Assembly: GCA_964343305.1 (NCBI GenBank)
Contig: CAYFJO010000126.1
Coordinates: 1 to 25,575, forward strand
DNA from: CAYFJO01 sp964343305
GTDB lineage: Bacteria > Planctomycetota > Planctomycetia > Pirellulales > Pirellulaceae
Direction of reading: 5' to 3'
Length of the DNA stretch: 25,575 nt
Shown: piece by piece, positions 7,086 to 15,664 of the stretch
Numbering within the stretch: position 1 is the stretch's first letter
Layout: each line of letters starts with the position of its first letter
Program-made: the position numbers and the translations under genes
The notes under the pieces: model-generated
Seen by the model: the letters and a program-made list of their open reading frames with translations, nothing else
Databases searched by the model: none
Told to the model about the DNA's origin: nothing

Positions 7086-7847
7086 ATGCCGTTACATGAT
7101 TGGAGTCGCGTCGTTGCCGGGACGTTTCATGACTTCCATTATGTCTGGGTAGCGGAGCTTCGGAATCGGCTGAATCACGGTCTGTTGCCCGAGGGATTCT
7201 ATGCCCAGGCTGAACAGGTAACGGGTGCGTCTGTCCCTGATGTGCTTACGCTTCATGATGCAAGCGACGAAAGTGGCACGGACGCTGTTGGTGAGTTTCA
7301 ACCCGGCAGCCATATGGTCGCCGTAGTCGAGAATCCACCCAAGGTTTGGTTGACACAAGATGCCGAAGAGCGGCTCTATGCGGGCAAACGCAATCAAATC
7401 GTGATTCGTCATCGAACGGGTGACCGGATCGTGGCTCTGATCGACGTTGTCTCACCTGGCAACAAACAGAGCATTCAAGAACTTCAACGCTTATTGGAAA
7501 AGGTCGATTTGGCCTTGGCATCTGGTGTCCACGCCTTGCTGCTCGATCTACACCCACCCGGAACTCACGATCCACGCGGAATTCACGTTGCCTTGTGGGA
7601 ATACGCGTTTGGCCCAGTTACACAACTCGCCGAGCCACCGCGCGCCACGCTCGCTTCGTATCGTGCTGATCCGGAAACCATTGCAACTGCTTATGTGCAG
7701 CCTGTATCTTTGGGTGAAACGCTGCCTGACATGCCACTGTTTCTTCACCCAGATTGGTACATCAATTTGCCAATCGAAGAAACCTATCAGCGGGCGTGGA
7801 ATGAGTTTCCCGACCGGTGGAAACGTGTTGTTGGAGGAGACGATTAG
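7086..7847 (+). CDS. DUF4058 family protein
   Basis: The protein has 253 residues with the recognisable features of DUF4058: the opening MPLHDWSRVVAGTFHDFHY, the segment SVPDVLTLHD, and the central IVALIDVVSPGNK followed by a helix and HALLLDLHPPGTHDPRG. The central hydrophobic strand ending in Asp/Glu-x-x-Ser-Pro-x-Asn-Lys resembles the core of Uma2-like restriction-fold proteins, so a distant nuclease fold is possible. No activity has been established that I can cite. The protein is cytoplasmic, with no signal peptide. AAGGAG lies 7 nt before the ATG and only 21 bp separate it from the secreted protein upstream, so the three genes from 6142 look like one transcript. Confidence 0.8.
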   Translation: MPLHDWSRVVAGTFHDFHYVWVAELRNRLNHGLLPEGFYAQAEQVTGASVPDVLTLHDASDESGTDAVGEFQPGSHMVAVVENPPKVWLTQDAEERLYAGKRNQIVIRHRTGDRIVALIDVVSPGNKQSIQELQRLLEKVDLALASGVHALLLDLHPPGTHDPRGIHVALWEYAFGPVTQLAEPPRATLASYRADPETIATAYVQPVSLGETLPDMPLFLHPDWYINLPIEETYQRAWNEFPDRWKRVVGGDD

Positions 7848-7876
7848 CGTCACTCCCAACGAGAGATGAGGTCGGC

Positions 7877-7906
7877 GATCAAAAATCGAGTTACTTTCGT
7901 TTGATC
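7877..7906. terminator. Possible terminator between convergent genes
   Basis: GATCAAA (7877-7883) pairs with TTTGATC (7900-7906) across a 16-nt loop in the 64-bp gap between the converging DUF4058 gene and the 7912 gene. The stem is short and AT-rich, so this is weak. Confidence 0.25.
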
Positions 7907-7911
7907 TGAGT

Positions 7912-8457
7912 TTACTTCGGTTTAATTTGTTGCGGCAGTTCGCGAACTGCTCGGCGGCGGAAGTCCCAGCGAGCGCCCGCCGTGTTCCACACTCCGTCGA
8001 TCCGCTCGCCATCGACGATGATTCCTACCCAGGGGTGCGTCGAGCCGTTGGAACCAACCGTTGTGTAACCACCCACCAGTTTGTTGTCACCTTGGCGGCG
8101 TGCTTCGATCAAGTAACTCGAACCGTAGAGAATATAGACGCGATCTTCGACCACCTTGATCTTGCAAATCGACGGGCCGCTCCATGATCCGGAGTCGCCG
8201 TTGTTCCAGCGGCCGTACCATTGGCCGTCGAGAAACATCGGGTTGCCTTGAACCGCATCCTTGGCCCAATCCTCGGCATTCACGTCGTCCTTGCCGCCCG
8301 GCAGTTCGATGTTCTTCGCGAATTCAATCGTGGCCGGACTAAACGGCGAGGCGACATCGTTAACGCCGAACGGGTTGCGCGGTTTATCGGCTGCGACAAG
8401 GAACGCGGAAAGACCTGCAACAAGAAGAAGACCAGAAAGAAAGCGTCGAGTGTTCAT
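7912..8457 (-). CDS. Small secreted protein of unknown function
   Basis: The protein has 181 residues from the start at 8457. It begins with a clear signal peptide (MNTRRFLSGLLLVAGLSAFL, cleavage near VAADK); a longer frame to 8526 would bury this and overlap yebC. The mature part has a Gly/Trp-rich beta pattern: FLDGQWYGRWNNGDSGSW, then KVVEDRVYILYGSSYLIEAR, KLVGGYTTVG and ERIDGVWNTAGARWDFRR. Such alternating strands that measure a material against a baseline resemble lipocalin- or avidin-like small barrels, but I do not recognise a named family. It follows yebC by 19 bp on the same strand and is probably the last gene of the block. Confidence 0.7.
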   Translation of the reverse strand: MNTRRFLSGLLLVAGLSAFLVAADKPRNPFGVNDVASPFSPATIEFAKNIELPGGKDDVNAEDWAKDAVQGNPMFLDGQWYGRWNNGDSGSWSGPSICKIKVVEDRVYILYGSSYLIEARRQGDNKLVGGYTTVGSNGSTHPWVGIIVDGERIDGVWNTAGARWDFRRRAVRELPQQIKPK

Positions 8458-8476
8458 GGCCGTCAAGTGTAGGCAG

Positions 8477-9220
8477 TTACAGTTCCGCCACCGCTTCCTC
8501 GGGGATGTTGAAATTGGCGGAGACATTTTGGACGTCGTCGTGATCGTCCAGCGTCTCTAATAGTTTTAACACTTTTCGTGCCGAATCAACATCTAAATCC
8601 ACCGTGTTGCTGGGGATCCGCGTGACTTGCGACGATTCGCAGGCGATTTCCGCTGCTTCCAATGCCGCGCTGAGGTCGGAATACACGTCGACCTCGCAGG
8701 TCAATTCAAACTTGTCGCCCTGTTTTTTCACATCGTCCGCGCCCGCCTCCAAGGCGATTTCCATCAGTTGTTCTTCGTCGGCTTGATCTTCGGCGATGAG
8801 GATCAAACCTTTTCGCTCGAACATCCACGCCACGCAATTGGTGCTGCCCAGCTTGCCCCCGTGTGTTTCGAACGCCTTGCGGATCTCCGGCGCGGTGCGG
8901 TTGCGGTTATCGGTCATGATGTCGCACATGATGGCCACGCCGTTGGGGCCGTAACCTTCGTACAAAACCTCTTCGACGTCGCCGCCTGCTACCTCGCCAG
9001 TGCCCTTCTTGATGCTTTTGGTGATCGTGTCCTTGGGCATGTTGGCCGCTTTGGCTTCGGCAACGGCCAAGCGGAGCCGCGCATTCGTATCCGGATCGCC
9101 GCCGCCCATTTTCGCCGCGACGATGATGGCTTTGGAACATTTGCTCCAAACCTTGCCCCGTTTGTTATCGATCAGGGCCTTTTTGTGCTTGATCCCAGCC
9201 CAATGGGAATGACCAGCCAT
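8477..9220 (-). CDS. yebC: YebC/PmpR (TACO1) family protein
   Basis: The protein has 247 residues, the usual family length. It opens with the hallmark MAGHSHWAGIKHKKALIDNK and continues with DPDTNARLRLAVAEAKAANM and NCVAWMFERKG, all highly conserved in YebC. The family was long annotated as DNA-binding transcriptional regulators. TACO1 and recent bacterial work point to a role in translation, helping ribosomes through difficult stretches such as polyproline. The GGAG ribosome site overlaps the stop codon of the upstream TPR gene, which ends 5 bp before, so translation is probably coupled. Its place downstream of nusA, infB and rbfA fits a translation-related role. Confidence 0.97.
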   Translation of the reverse strand: MAGHSHWAGIKHKKALIDNKRGKVWSKCSKAIIVAAKMGGGDPDTNARLRLAVAEAKAANMPKDTITKSIKKGTGEVAGGDVEEVLYEGYGPNGVAIMCDIMTDNRNRTAPEIRKAFETHGGKLGSTNCVAWMFERKGLILIAEDQADEEQLMEIALEAGADDVKKQGDKFELTCEVDVYSDLSAALEAAEIACESSQVTRIPSNTVDLDVDSARKVLKLLETLDDHDDVQNVSANFNIPEEAVAEL

Positions 9221-9225
9221 GGTGC

Positions 9226-11427
9226 TTACTCCGCGGAATGCTGTTTGATTTTCTCTTCTGTCTTTTTCAAGAACTTTTCTTCTTCGCTCTTCTTAAACGC
9301 TTTGGCAGCTCGTTTCCAAGTTTCCAGTGCCTTGTCGACTTGGTCGGTCTTCAGATACGCGTCGCCCAAGTGGTCGAGAATGACGCCATCCGGTTCTTCT
9401 CCCTTGGCGGCATCTTGGAGTTGCTCGACGGCTTCGTCATATCGTTCAAGACGGTAATACGCCCAGCCGAGACTGTCACGATAAGCCTCGTTGTCCGGTT
9501 CCTCGGCGACGGCTTTCTGCACCATCACCAAAGCTCGGTCCAAACGCTTGTTCTGGTCGGCCCAAAGGTAACCGAGATCATTCATCGCGCCGATATCCTC
9601 CGGGAACTCGTCGAGAACCTGTTCCAGCCACTCTTCCGATTCAGACAATCGCTCTTGGACCACACACAAGTTCGACAGCGCCAGACGCGCACTCCGCATC
9701 GCGTCGCGAGTTCCCGGCGAATCGTGATCCTTGTCGAAACGCTTCAACAACTCGGCGTACGCTTTTTCGGCATCCGCATAACGCTTGGCGTGATACATGA
9801 TCCACGGCACACGGCCATGCAGCCTGGCTTGTTTGGGCTGGATGCTGACGGCCTTTTTCGCGGTTTCAATAGCCTTGTCCGTCTGGCCGCTCATTTCGAG
9901 CGCCCCGGCCAGATAGAAGTGCAGGTCGGGACTGTCCGCTTTGTTGACCTTTTCGTCGATGCCACGCTGGAACACTTTGACGGCCGCCTCGTTTTGTTCT
10001 GCCATGAAAAGGTCCAGTCCCCAAGTCATGATCACCTGCCGTTTGCCAGGCTTTTTCTGTTCCACGGCGATCGCATAATATTTGTCGGCGACGTCAAACT
10101 TCTTCGCACCGACCGCCAATTGCGCGACAGCCAGCGCCACGCCATCCGAGAGCGTGTTGCCGTCCGTTTGGACTTGGCCGTCCGCGACTTCGATCAGCTT
10201 GGACATCAAACCGTCGTCTTCACTGATGCTGGTGACGGAGTCGCCGAACACCTCGAACGTGCCGGACTGCAAAATCGTCTTTCCCAAAACGTTCAACAAG
10301 TTTTCTGGATCTTGTCTTCGCCGCTGCACGTCGATCAACCCCTGAAACGCGGTCACGGATGGCTTTTCGCTGTCTAGCTCCTCGAAGACTTTCGCCGCCA
10401 AGTCCAGATCGTCGGCATCGAGCGCCCGCTGGGCGACGAAAATTCGCAAACTCGTATTCGGCTTTTTTTCACAAAGCGCTTGAACTCGCGCGCGAAGCTC
10501 CGTTTTGGCTTTCTTCTCGTCGCCCATGGTTTTCGTCAGCAATTCGCCAAGCAATTCGTACGGCTCGATCTTGGCAGTGTCGCTGCCCGACTCGAAATAG
10601 TCGGCCAAGTGCTTCAATGCTTCGTCGTACTGCTCACGTTCGTTGGCGATGCGGGCCAGCATGAACGCCAGCAGCGGCTTGTCGGCCTTGGCGTGGTTTG
10701 CCTGGCGGAACATCTTCTCGGACTCATCTAGCTGGCCCGCCGCGAGAAATGCCTCCCCAAACAAACGGTAAGTTTTATTGGGGTCACGCAGGACCGACTT
10801 TTTCAACTCGTCGTTGAGTCCGAATCGTTTTGGATCGTTTAATGATTCAACGACCACTTCGAACTGCTTGGCCGCCTTCTTCGTTTCGCCGCTAATGAAA
10901 TAGAGCCGCCCCATTTGTAAACGAACGAGAATGACCGTGCCGTCCTTCTCTTCATCCTTTTGCATCGCCAGGGACCGCTCGAACATGGCCAGCGCACGAT
11001 CAAAGTCCTGCTGCTCCGTGAGATAATCGCCGATCCGTCGCAATGTGATCGCGTCGCTCGGATGGCGTTCGGCCTTGATGACGGCATAACGCATGAATTC
11101 GCCGTTGCGTTTCAGTCCCAATGCAAGCTGAAGAATCTCGTCCAGCACGCGCCTGGAATTGGGATCATATCGCCAAGCCCGCTGATAGCGACGAATCGCT
11201 TCGGCAAATTTTTGACGCCGGAAGAGCATCCGCCCGTGGGCATACATTGCCGCGGCATCGATACGATCGGTCTGCGTCTGATCCCGGTCCGTCTTGGGTA
11301 CGAGTGGAAGCGGAGCGTCTTCAAACGGCGAGGCGGCAGGAAATTTGTTGGTGTCTTTTGCCGATGCAAACATGCAAAGAAACAAGCAGCCAAGCAAACA
11401 GCCAGCGATCATTTTGTTGCGCGACAT
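9226..11427 (-). CDS. Secreted or lumenal TPR-repeat protein
   Basis: The protein has 733 residues from the ATG at 11427 (GGAG about 9 nt upstream), which gives a signal peptide (KMIAGCLLGCLFLCMFASA). A longer in-frame start at 11496 would put 23 unlikely residues before it. The mature chain is almost wholly helical, with repeated 34-residue TPR units: AAMYAHGRMLFRRQKFAEAI, RRIGDYLTEQQDFDRALAMF and AGALEMSGQTDKAIETAKKA are examples. Near the C-terminus come DLGYLWADQNKRLDRALVMV and HLGDAYLKTDQVDKALETWK. I estimate at least a dozen units. It should be a protein-protein scaffold outside the cytoplasm; the C-terminal array resembles the tail of outer-membrane-biogenesis and exopolysaccharide TPR proteins. 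The partner is unknown. Confidence 0.92.
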   Translation of the reverse strand: MSRNKMIAGCLLGCLFLCMFASAKDTNKFPAASPFEDAPLPLVPKTDRDQTQTDRIDAAAMYAHGRMLFRRQKFAEAIRRYQRAWRYDPNSRRVLDEILQLALGLKRNGEFMRYAVIKAERHPSDAITLRRIGDYLTEQQDFDRALAMFERSLAMQKDEEKDGTVILVRLQMGRLYFISGETKKAAKQFEVVVESLNDPKRFGLNDELKKSVLRDPNKTYRLFGEAFLAAGQLDESEKMFRQANHAKADKPLLAFMLARIANEREQYDEALKHLADYFESGSDTAKIEPYELLGELLTKTMGDEKKAKTELRARVQALCEKKPNTSLRIFVAQRALDADDLDLAAKVFEELDSEKPSVTAFQGLIDVQRRRQDPENLLNVLGKTILQSGTFEVFGDSVTSISEDDGLMSKLIEVADGQVQTDGNTLSDGVALAVAQLAVGAKKFDVADKYYAIAVEQKKPGKRQVIMTWGLDLFMAEQNEAAVKVFQRGIDEKVNKADSPDLHFYLAGALEMSGQTDKAIETAKKAVSIQPKQARLHGRVPWIMYHAKRYADAEKAYAELLKRFDKDHDSPGTRDAMRSARLALSNLCVVQERLSESEEWLEQVLDEFPEDIGAMNDLGYLWADQNKRLDRALVMVQKAVAEEPDNEAYRDSLGWAYYRLERYDEAVEQLQDAAKGEEPDGVILDHLGDAYLKTDQVDKALETWKRAAKAFKKSEEEKFLKKTEEKIKQHSAE

Positions 11428-11566
11428 CGTGACACTCCGGCAAAGTCCCTGGGGAGAAAAGCTCAGTGCATGGAAGAGCTTGGTGTTTTCCACCATTTTA
11501 GCAAACCACGCAAATCAATTCCACGCCGCGAATTGTTGCCGCACCCCGACTTCGCAATTTGGCTGT

Positions 11567-12472
11567 TTAGCGCGGCTTCTTTCTTGCCAGGCGTTTGGTG
11601 GGAGACTTTTTCTTCGACGCGCCGGCCTTTGCTTTCTTTTTTGGTTGGGGGGCAGCTTTCTTTTTCTTGGCTGGCTTTGCCGCCACCTTCTTCTTCGCGG
11701 GTGCCTTCTTGGCCGCGGCAGTCTTTTCGCGTGCTTTCTTGGGTTGCACTTTTCTGGCGGATGACTTGTCCGCCGCCACTTTTTTCGTCGTGCGTTTGGG
11801 CAATCGTTCTTTCGCGTCGGGAGCGATTTCCAACAGGATGTTTCTGACACGCGTCGAGTGGGGGGAACCAACCAGGTCCGCCCCAAGTTGGTGCAGAAGC
11901 GAAGCAAATTCGATGCCTTTGGTTTTTGGAATCGCACGCTCAAGACCAGGAGCTTGACGCTTCTTGGCTTCTTTTTCAGAAATGATGCCGACAACGTAAA
12001 GCGTTTGCAAAACTCCCTCGCTAACACCAATCGAATGGCCGCCGAGCGACGTTTGCACAACATAGGACACGCAGAACGGTGTCATCCCGTCCAGCTTTTC
12101 GAGCTTCTTGACCGCCGTGCCGATGTTTTCTTTCTTGAGCAATTCCAACTCGTCGCCGAACGAGTAAAACGTTTCGAACACGCTGTGCAGCACGCGTCGC
12201 AAACGCGTCGCCGCCTCCGACGCCCGGTTCAACGAACTCATGATCTCCGACAATTCGGAGATCGTTGTCACGCGGACTTCGTTCCAGTCGAAAAAAACTT
12301 CCTGCAGTTTTGCGAACGCCTCGTCGGCGGGTTCGACAGGCGAGTTTTCCAGACAGCAGGCGTACATCAAATTCTCAAACAACGTGCGGTCGCTTGGAGG
12401 CGTGGTCGCCTGGTAGTGCTTCTTAAGAACCTTGTGTGTTTTGGTGATCAGCGATGCGCGGTTGGTGCTCAT
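11567..12472 (-). CDS. Catalytically dead endonuclease-III-like protein with H1-like tail
   Basis: The protein has 301 residues. Residues about 10-215 follow the helical layout of endonuclease III (HhH-GPD): LFENLMYACCLENSPVEPAD for the N-terminal helices, then KLEKLDGMTPFCVSYVV for the helix-hairpin-helix, then HSIGVSEGVLQTLYVVG. In E. coli Nth the catalytic Lys120 and Asp138 lie 18 residues apart. The equivalent positions here are Phe133 and Ser151, again 18 apart, so both are lost. The four Cys of the C-terminal iron-sulfur cluster are also absent. From about 217 to the end the chain is a Lys/Ala/Pro-rich tail (AKKAPAKKKVAAKPAKKKK) like histone H1 or bacterial H1-like proteins. A DNA- or RNA-binding, non-enzymatic role is inferred. 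It lies 64 bp after rbfA on the same strand. Confidence 0.8.
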   Translation of the reverse strand: MSTNRASLITKTHKVLKKHYQATTPPSDRTLFENLMYACCLENSPVEPADEAFAKLQEVFFDWNEVRVTTISELSEIMSSLNRASEAATRLRRVLHSVFETFYSFGDELELLKKENIGTAVKKLEKLDGMTPFCVSYVVQTSLGGHSIGVSEGVLQTLYVVGIISEKEAKKRQAPGLERAIPKTKGIEFASLLHQLGADLVGSPHSTRVRNILLEIAPDAKERLPKRTTKKVAADKSSARKVQPKKAREKTAAAKKAPAKKKVAAKPAKKKKAAPQPKKKAKAGASKKKSPTKRLARKKPR

Positions 12473-12536
12473 GGGGATATCGAGTTGTCGTTCTTGGTTG
12501 GTGGGAAAAAAGGAGGGTGTCGAACAAATAGAGTGG

Positions 12537-12932
12537 CTACGATGCTTCTTCGGCTTCGGCCGCCGACACGTCTTCCGAATCGGGCTCTTCTTCCGGCAAG
12601 ACTTCGTCCAGGATGCGTGCGACCTCGATTGAGTTCTTCACGCCCTGGTCCAGGACAAACTTCAATCGTGGGATGTAACGGGCATCGATGCGGTCGCCCA
12701 CTTTCTGTTGCAAAAAACCGCTGGCGTTCTGTAGGCCGTGGAGGCTAAGCTGCTGCTTGGCTTCGTCGCCCATCACAGAAATGTACACTTTGGCTTGCCG
12801 CATGTCGCCGGAGACTTCGACATAGGTCACCGTCACATCCTGGATGCGCGGGTCGCGCAACTGGGTCAATATCGCCATGCTGACGACTTCGCGAATGGCT
12901 TCGGCGGCTTTGAGGACTCGGCGGGAACTCAT
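12537..12932 (-). CDS. rbfA: 30S ribosome-binding factor A
   Basis: The protein has 131 residues, slightly longer than E. coli RbfA owing to an acidic tail. The KH-type fold is recognisable from RVLKAAEAIREVVSMAILTQ, LRDPRIQDVTVTYVEVSGDM, RQAKVYISV and RYIPRLKFVLDQGVKNSIEV. RbfA binds the 30S subunit near the 16S 5' helix and helps late maturation and cold adaptation. It follows infB by 76 bp, the conserved nusA-infB-rbfA order. The spacer between them is filled by a double-hairpin repeat, and only a weak ribosome site precedes the ATG, which may lower its expression relative to infB. Confidence 0.96.
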   Translation of the reverse strand: MSSRRVLKAAEAIREVVSMAILTQLRDPRIQDVTVTYVEVSGDMRQAKVYISVMGDEAKQQLSLHGLQNASGFLQQKVGDRIDARYIPRLKFVLDQGVKNSIEVARILDEVLPEEEPDSEDVSAAEAEEAS

Positions 12933-12942
12933 TTTTTATCTT

Positions 12943-13006
12943 GTAGCCGAACTCGCCAGAGTTCGGGCAGTCAACCATATAACCGAAGTCTCACGACTTC
13001 GGCTAC
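12943..13006. repeat. Dispersed GTAGC-bounded double-hairpin repeat, copy 2
   Basis: Outer arms GTAGCCGAA (12943-12951) and TTCGGCTAC (12998-13006) enclose two hairpins, CCGAACT-CGCCAG-AGTTCGG (12947-12965) and CCGAAGT with ACTTCGG (12983-13002). The loop CGCCAG is identical to that of copy 1 at 6062, while the stem bases differ in a paired way. It occupies most of the infB-rbfA spacer. Confidence 0.8.
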
Positions 13007-13008
13007 AG

Positions 13009-15645
13009 TTACAACGTGCGTGCGACTTCTTCAATCTTGTAAGCTTCCAAAATATCGGCCTCTTTGACGTCGTTAAAGCCGGCCAACTTGATGCCGCATT
13101 CCATCCCGCGAGGAACTTCCTTGGCGTCGTCCTTGTGCCGTTTCAACGAATCCAGTGCATAGTCGCCAATCGTGCGGCCCTCGCGATTGACGCGGATGCG
13201 GCAACCACGCTCGATCGATCCCGACGTCACGTGGCAGCCCGCGATCGTACCCGTGCGGCTGATTGTGAAGATTTCCTTGACCAGCGCCATGCCCAGGTCG
13301 ACGATGCGTTCTTCGGGTTTCAGTTGTCCTTCAAGCGTGGCTTTGATGTCTTCGTGCACTTTGTAGATCACGTCGTAACGACGGATTTCGACCTCGAATT
13401 TGTCGGCCTTCAAGCGGGCTTCATCGGTGGGAATCACGTTGAATCCAACGATGACCGCGCCTGACGCGTGAGCCAGCGTCACGTCGCCTTCGGTCACGGC
13501 ACCAACATCTTGGTGCAGGATCTTGACTTCCACTTCGGGGTGACTGATCTTGCCAAGTTCTTTTTGGATCGCTTCGAGCGAGCCGCGAACGTCGGCCTTG
13601 ATGATCAAATTGAGGGTGACCACGTCGGCATCGGAGGCACGCAAATCGCCTTCTTCCAAACGGCGTTGGAACTCTTCCAGCGACACGATGGGCTTTTCAC
13701 GCATGCCAAGCGACTGCTCGCGAGTCTTGAACTGACGGCGTTCGGCGATTTCCCGCGCCTGGGCGATGTCGTCCAGCACATACATGCGATCGCCCGCTTC
13801 GGGCGCGACATCGAATCCTGTGATGTTCACTGGCATGGACGGGCCGGCTTGCTTGACTTTCTTTTTGGGCCTAAGCGTGTCGTACATCGCTTTCACTTTG
13901 CCATGTCCGCCGCCGCAAACGACCACGTCGCCGACTTTCAAAGTGCCGTTTTGCACCATGACTTTGGCGATCACTCCGCGGCCAGGTTCTTGTTCGGCTT
14001 CCAAGCAAGTGCCGACCGCATCACGATTCGGATTCGCTTTGTATTCGTGCAACTCAGCCGTGACCAGCAACGTTTCCAGCAGATCGTCGACGCCTTCGCC
14101 CGTGATGGCGCTGGTCTTGATCACCTCGACGTCGCCACCCCATTCACTGGGCAACATCTCCAGAGCGGCGAGATCCTGGAAGGCTTTGTTTTCATCGACG
14201 CCCGGCAAGTCGATCTTGTTCAGCGCGATAACGATGGGCACTTCGGCGGCCTTGGCGTGACTGATGGCTTCCTTGGTTTGTGGCATGACACCGTCGTCGG
14301 CGGCGACCACGAGTACGGCAACATCGGTGACGTTGGCACCGCGGGCACGCATCTCGGTAAACGCTTCGTGGCCAGGTGTGTCGACGAACGCGACCTTGCG
14401 CCCGTCCTTGTCCACTTGATAGGCACGGATGTGTTGCGTGATTCCGCCCGCTTCGCCGGAGACAACGTCGATGCCGATAATCTTGTCCAGCAGCGACGTC
14501 TTGCCGTGGTCGACGTGTCCCAGGAACGTGACGATGGGCGGCCGTAGTTGAAGCGATTCGGGATCGTCTTCTCGTTCGAGTTGCGCGAACAGTTCATCTT
14601 CGAGAGAGACCCGTTGCTTGAACTCGACCGTGACCTCCATTTCCTCGGCCAGCATCACCGCCGTCTCTTCGTCAATTTGTGTATTGATGTTCAATGTGTT
14701 GGGCGGCACCTCGAGCATGTTTGCCAAACTAAAGCAGATCTTGACGGCGGGCACGCCCGCGGCTTCGGAAAACGTTCGAACTGTGCATGGGAGTTCGACA
14801 ACGACATTTTCTTTGCGTGGCGCGGCGGTATTTTTGCGCGGGCCCGATCGTTGCATCGGACGCCTTCTTCGCGCGGTGGGACGATCGTCGTCGCCCTCCA
14901 GCCTTGATGACTTGGTTTGACGTTTGCGTTTCTCTTGACGCTGGCGGCGGATGTCGCCCATTGCCGCGCCTTCACCGTCCTGGCCGGACTTGCCCTTGGT
15001 TCTTGCCTTGGAGCCTCGGCCGCTAAGCGGCGCGCCGGCCGTTGGCGCGGCGCCAGCGCCAGCTCCCCCGCCCGCCCGTCCCGCCGTTTTCGGCGGTGCC
15101 TGGTCCTTCTTCTTTTGCGTGTCCGTGAATTGCTTCAAAGGAGCGGACTTGCCTTTTCGCGCGGCACCAATGGCATCCGTTGGCAGTTTAATATCTGGCT
15201 TTTGAACTTTCTCGCCACTGTCCATTTTCTTGGCGAGCGGCTGCTTGGCTTGGGGCATTTGGGCCAAGCGGACGACTTGTTCTTTCTCTTTTGCAGGCGG
15301 CGTTTTCGGGCTGTCGGCATCACCGGCGGATTCGCCGGCCTTTTGTGTTTTGGTTCCCAAGACTTTGATTTTGTCGGACTTCCTCGCCGGGATATAGTCG
15401 TCGCGCGAGAGAGCGCCGGTTTCTTTTTTCTCCGCGCCTTTGCCGCCGGCTTTTGCTTTTGCGGGAGCTTTGGTGGAAGAATCGTCGCCGCTTGAAAGAT
15501 ACGCTTTGACCTTGGCGACCTCGTCGTCATCGAGGCTCGCCAGCGCAGACCCTTTGCCCGTGATGCCTGCCTTGTTGCAGATATCGACTAACTCTTTGTT
15601 CTCGATCTTTAGCTCTTTGGCTAATGAATAAATCCGAATGGCCAC
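13009..15645 (-). CDS. infB: Translation initiation factor IF-2
   Basis: The protein has 878 residues. The N-terminal IF2_N domain (MAIRIYSLAKELKIENKELV) is followed by a long Lys/Ala/Pro/Gly-rich linker (about 55-285), a second IF2_N-like segment (VELPCTVRTFSEAAGVPAVK), and the GTPase domain: G1 GHVDHGKT at 376-383, G3 DTPGHEAF, G4 NKID at 476-479 and SAITG. Domains II to IV complete the C-terminus (ending EEVARTL), where the initiator tRNA is bound. IF-2 places fMet-tRNA on the 30S subunit and promotes subunit joining. The start codon is GTG at 15645, with a strong AAAGGAG placed 5 nt upstream; the next in-frame ATG would remove the conserved N-terminus. A small hairpin lies just before the ribosome site. 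Confidence 0.98.
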   Translation of the reverse strand: MAIRIYSLAKELKIENKELVDICNKAGITGKGSALASLDDDEVAKVKAYLSSGDDSSTKAPAKAKAGGKGAEKKETGALSRDDYIPARKSDKIKVLGTKTQKAGESAGDADSPKTPPAKEKEQVVRLAQMPQAKQPLAKKMDSGEKVQKPDIKLPTDAIGAARKGKSAPLKQFTDTQKKKDQAPPKTAGRAGGGAGAGAAPTAGAPLSGRGSKARTKGKSGQDGEGAAMGDIRRQRQEKRKRQTKSSRLEGDDDRPTARRRRPMQRSGPRKNTAAPRKENVVVELPCTVRTFSEAAGVPAVKICFSLANMLEVPPNTLNINTQIDEETAVMLAEEMEVTVEFKQRVSLEDELFAQLEREDDPESLQLRPPIVTFLGHVDHGKTSLLDKIIGIDVVSGEAGGITQHIRAYQVDKDGRKVAFVDTPGHEAFTEMRARGANVTDVAVLVVAADDGVMPQTKEAISHAKAAEVPIVIALNKIDLPGVDENKAFQDLAALEMLPSEWGGDVEVIKTSAITGEGVDDLLETLLVTAELHEYKANPNRDAVGTCLEAEQEPGRGVIAKVMVQNGTLKVGDVVVCGGGHGKVKAMYDTLRPKKKVKQAGPSMPVNITGFDVAPEAGDRMYVLDDIAQAREIAERRQFKTREQSLGMREKPIVSLEEFQRRLEEGDLRASDADVVTLNLIIKADVRGSLEAIQKELGKISHPEVEVKILHQDVGAVTEGDVTLAHASGAVIVGFNVIPTDEARLKADKFEVEIRRYDVIYKVHEDIKATLEGQLKPEERIVDLGMALVKEIFTISRTGTIAGCHVTSGSIERGCRIRVNREGRTIGDYALDSLKRHKDDAKEVPRGMECGIKLAGFNDVKEADILEAYKIEEVARTL

Positions 15646-15650
15646 TATGG

Positions 15651-15657
15651 CTCCTTT
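15651..15657 (-). promoter_or_regulatory. Ribosome binding site fixing the GTG start of infB
   Basis: AAAGGAG on the minus strand ends 5 nt before the GTG at 15645. This supports GTG rather than any internal ATG. Confidence 0.8.
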
Positions 15658-15664
15658 GTAATGG

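Noticed and set aside
9238..10377. Plus-strand open frame of 379 codons opposite the TPR gene
   Set aside because: The minus-strand frame gives a signal peptide and clear TPR repeats. The plus frame is only the antisense of GC-biased codons.
11515..12063. Alternative minus-strand frame (182 codons) in the EndoIII-like gene
   Set aside because: It is Arg/Pro-rich out-of-frame reading of the Lys/Ala tail; the other frame gives the coherent fold.
13468..14547. Plus-strand open frame of 359 codons opposite infB
   Set aside because: IF-2 with all GTPase motifs is encoded on the minus strand; the opposite frame has no recognisable domain.
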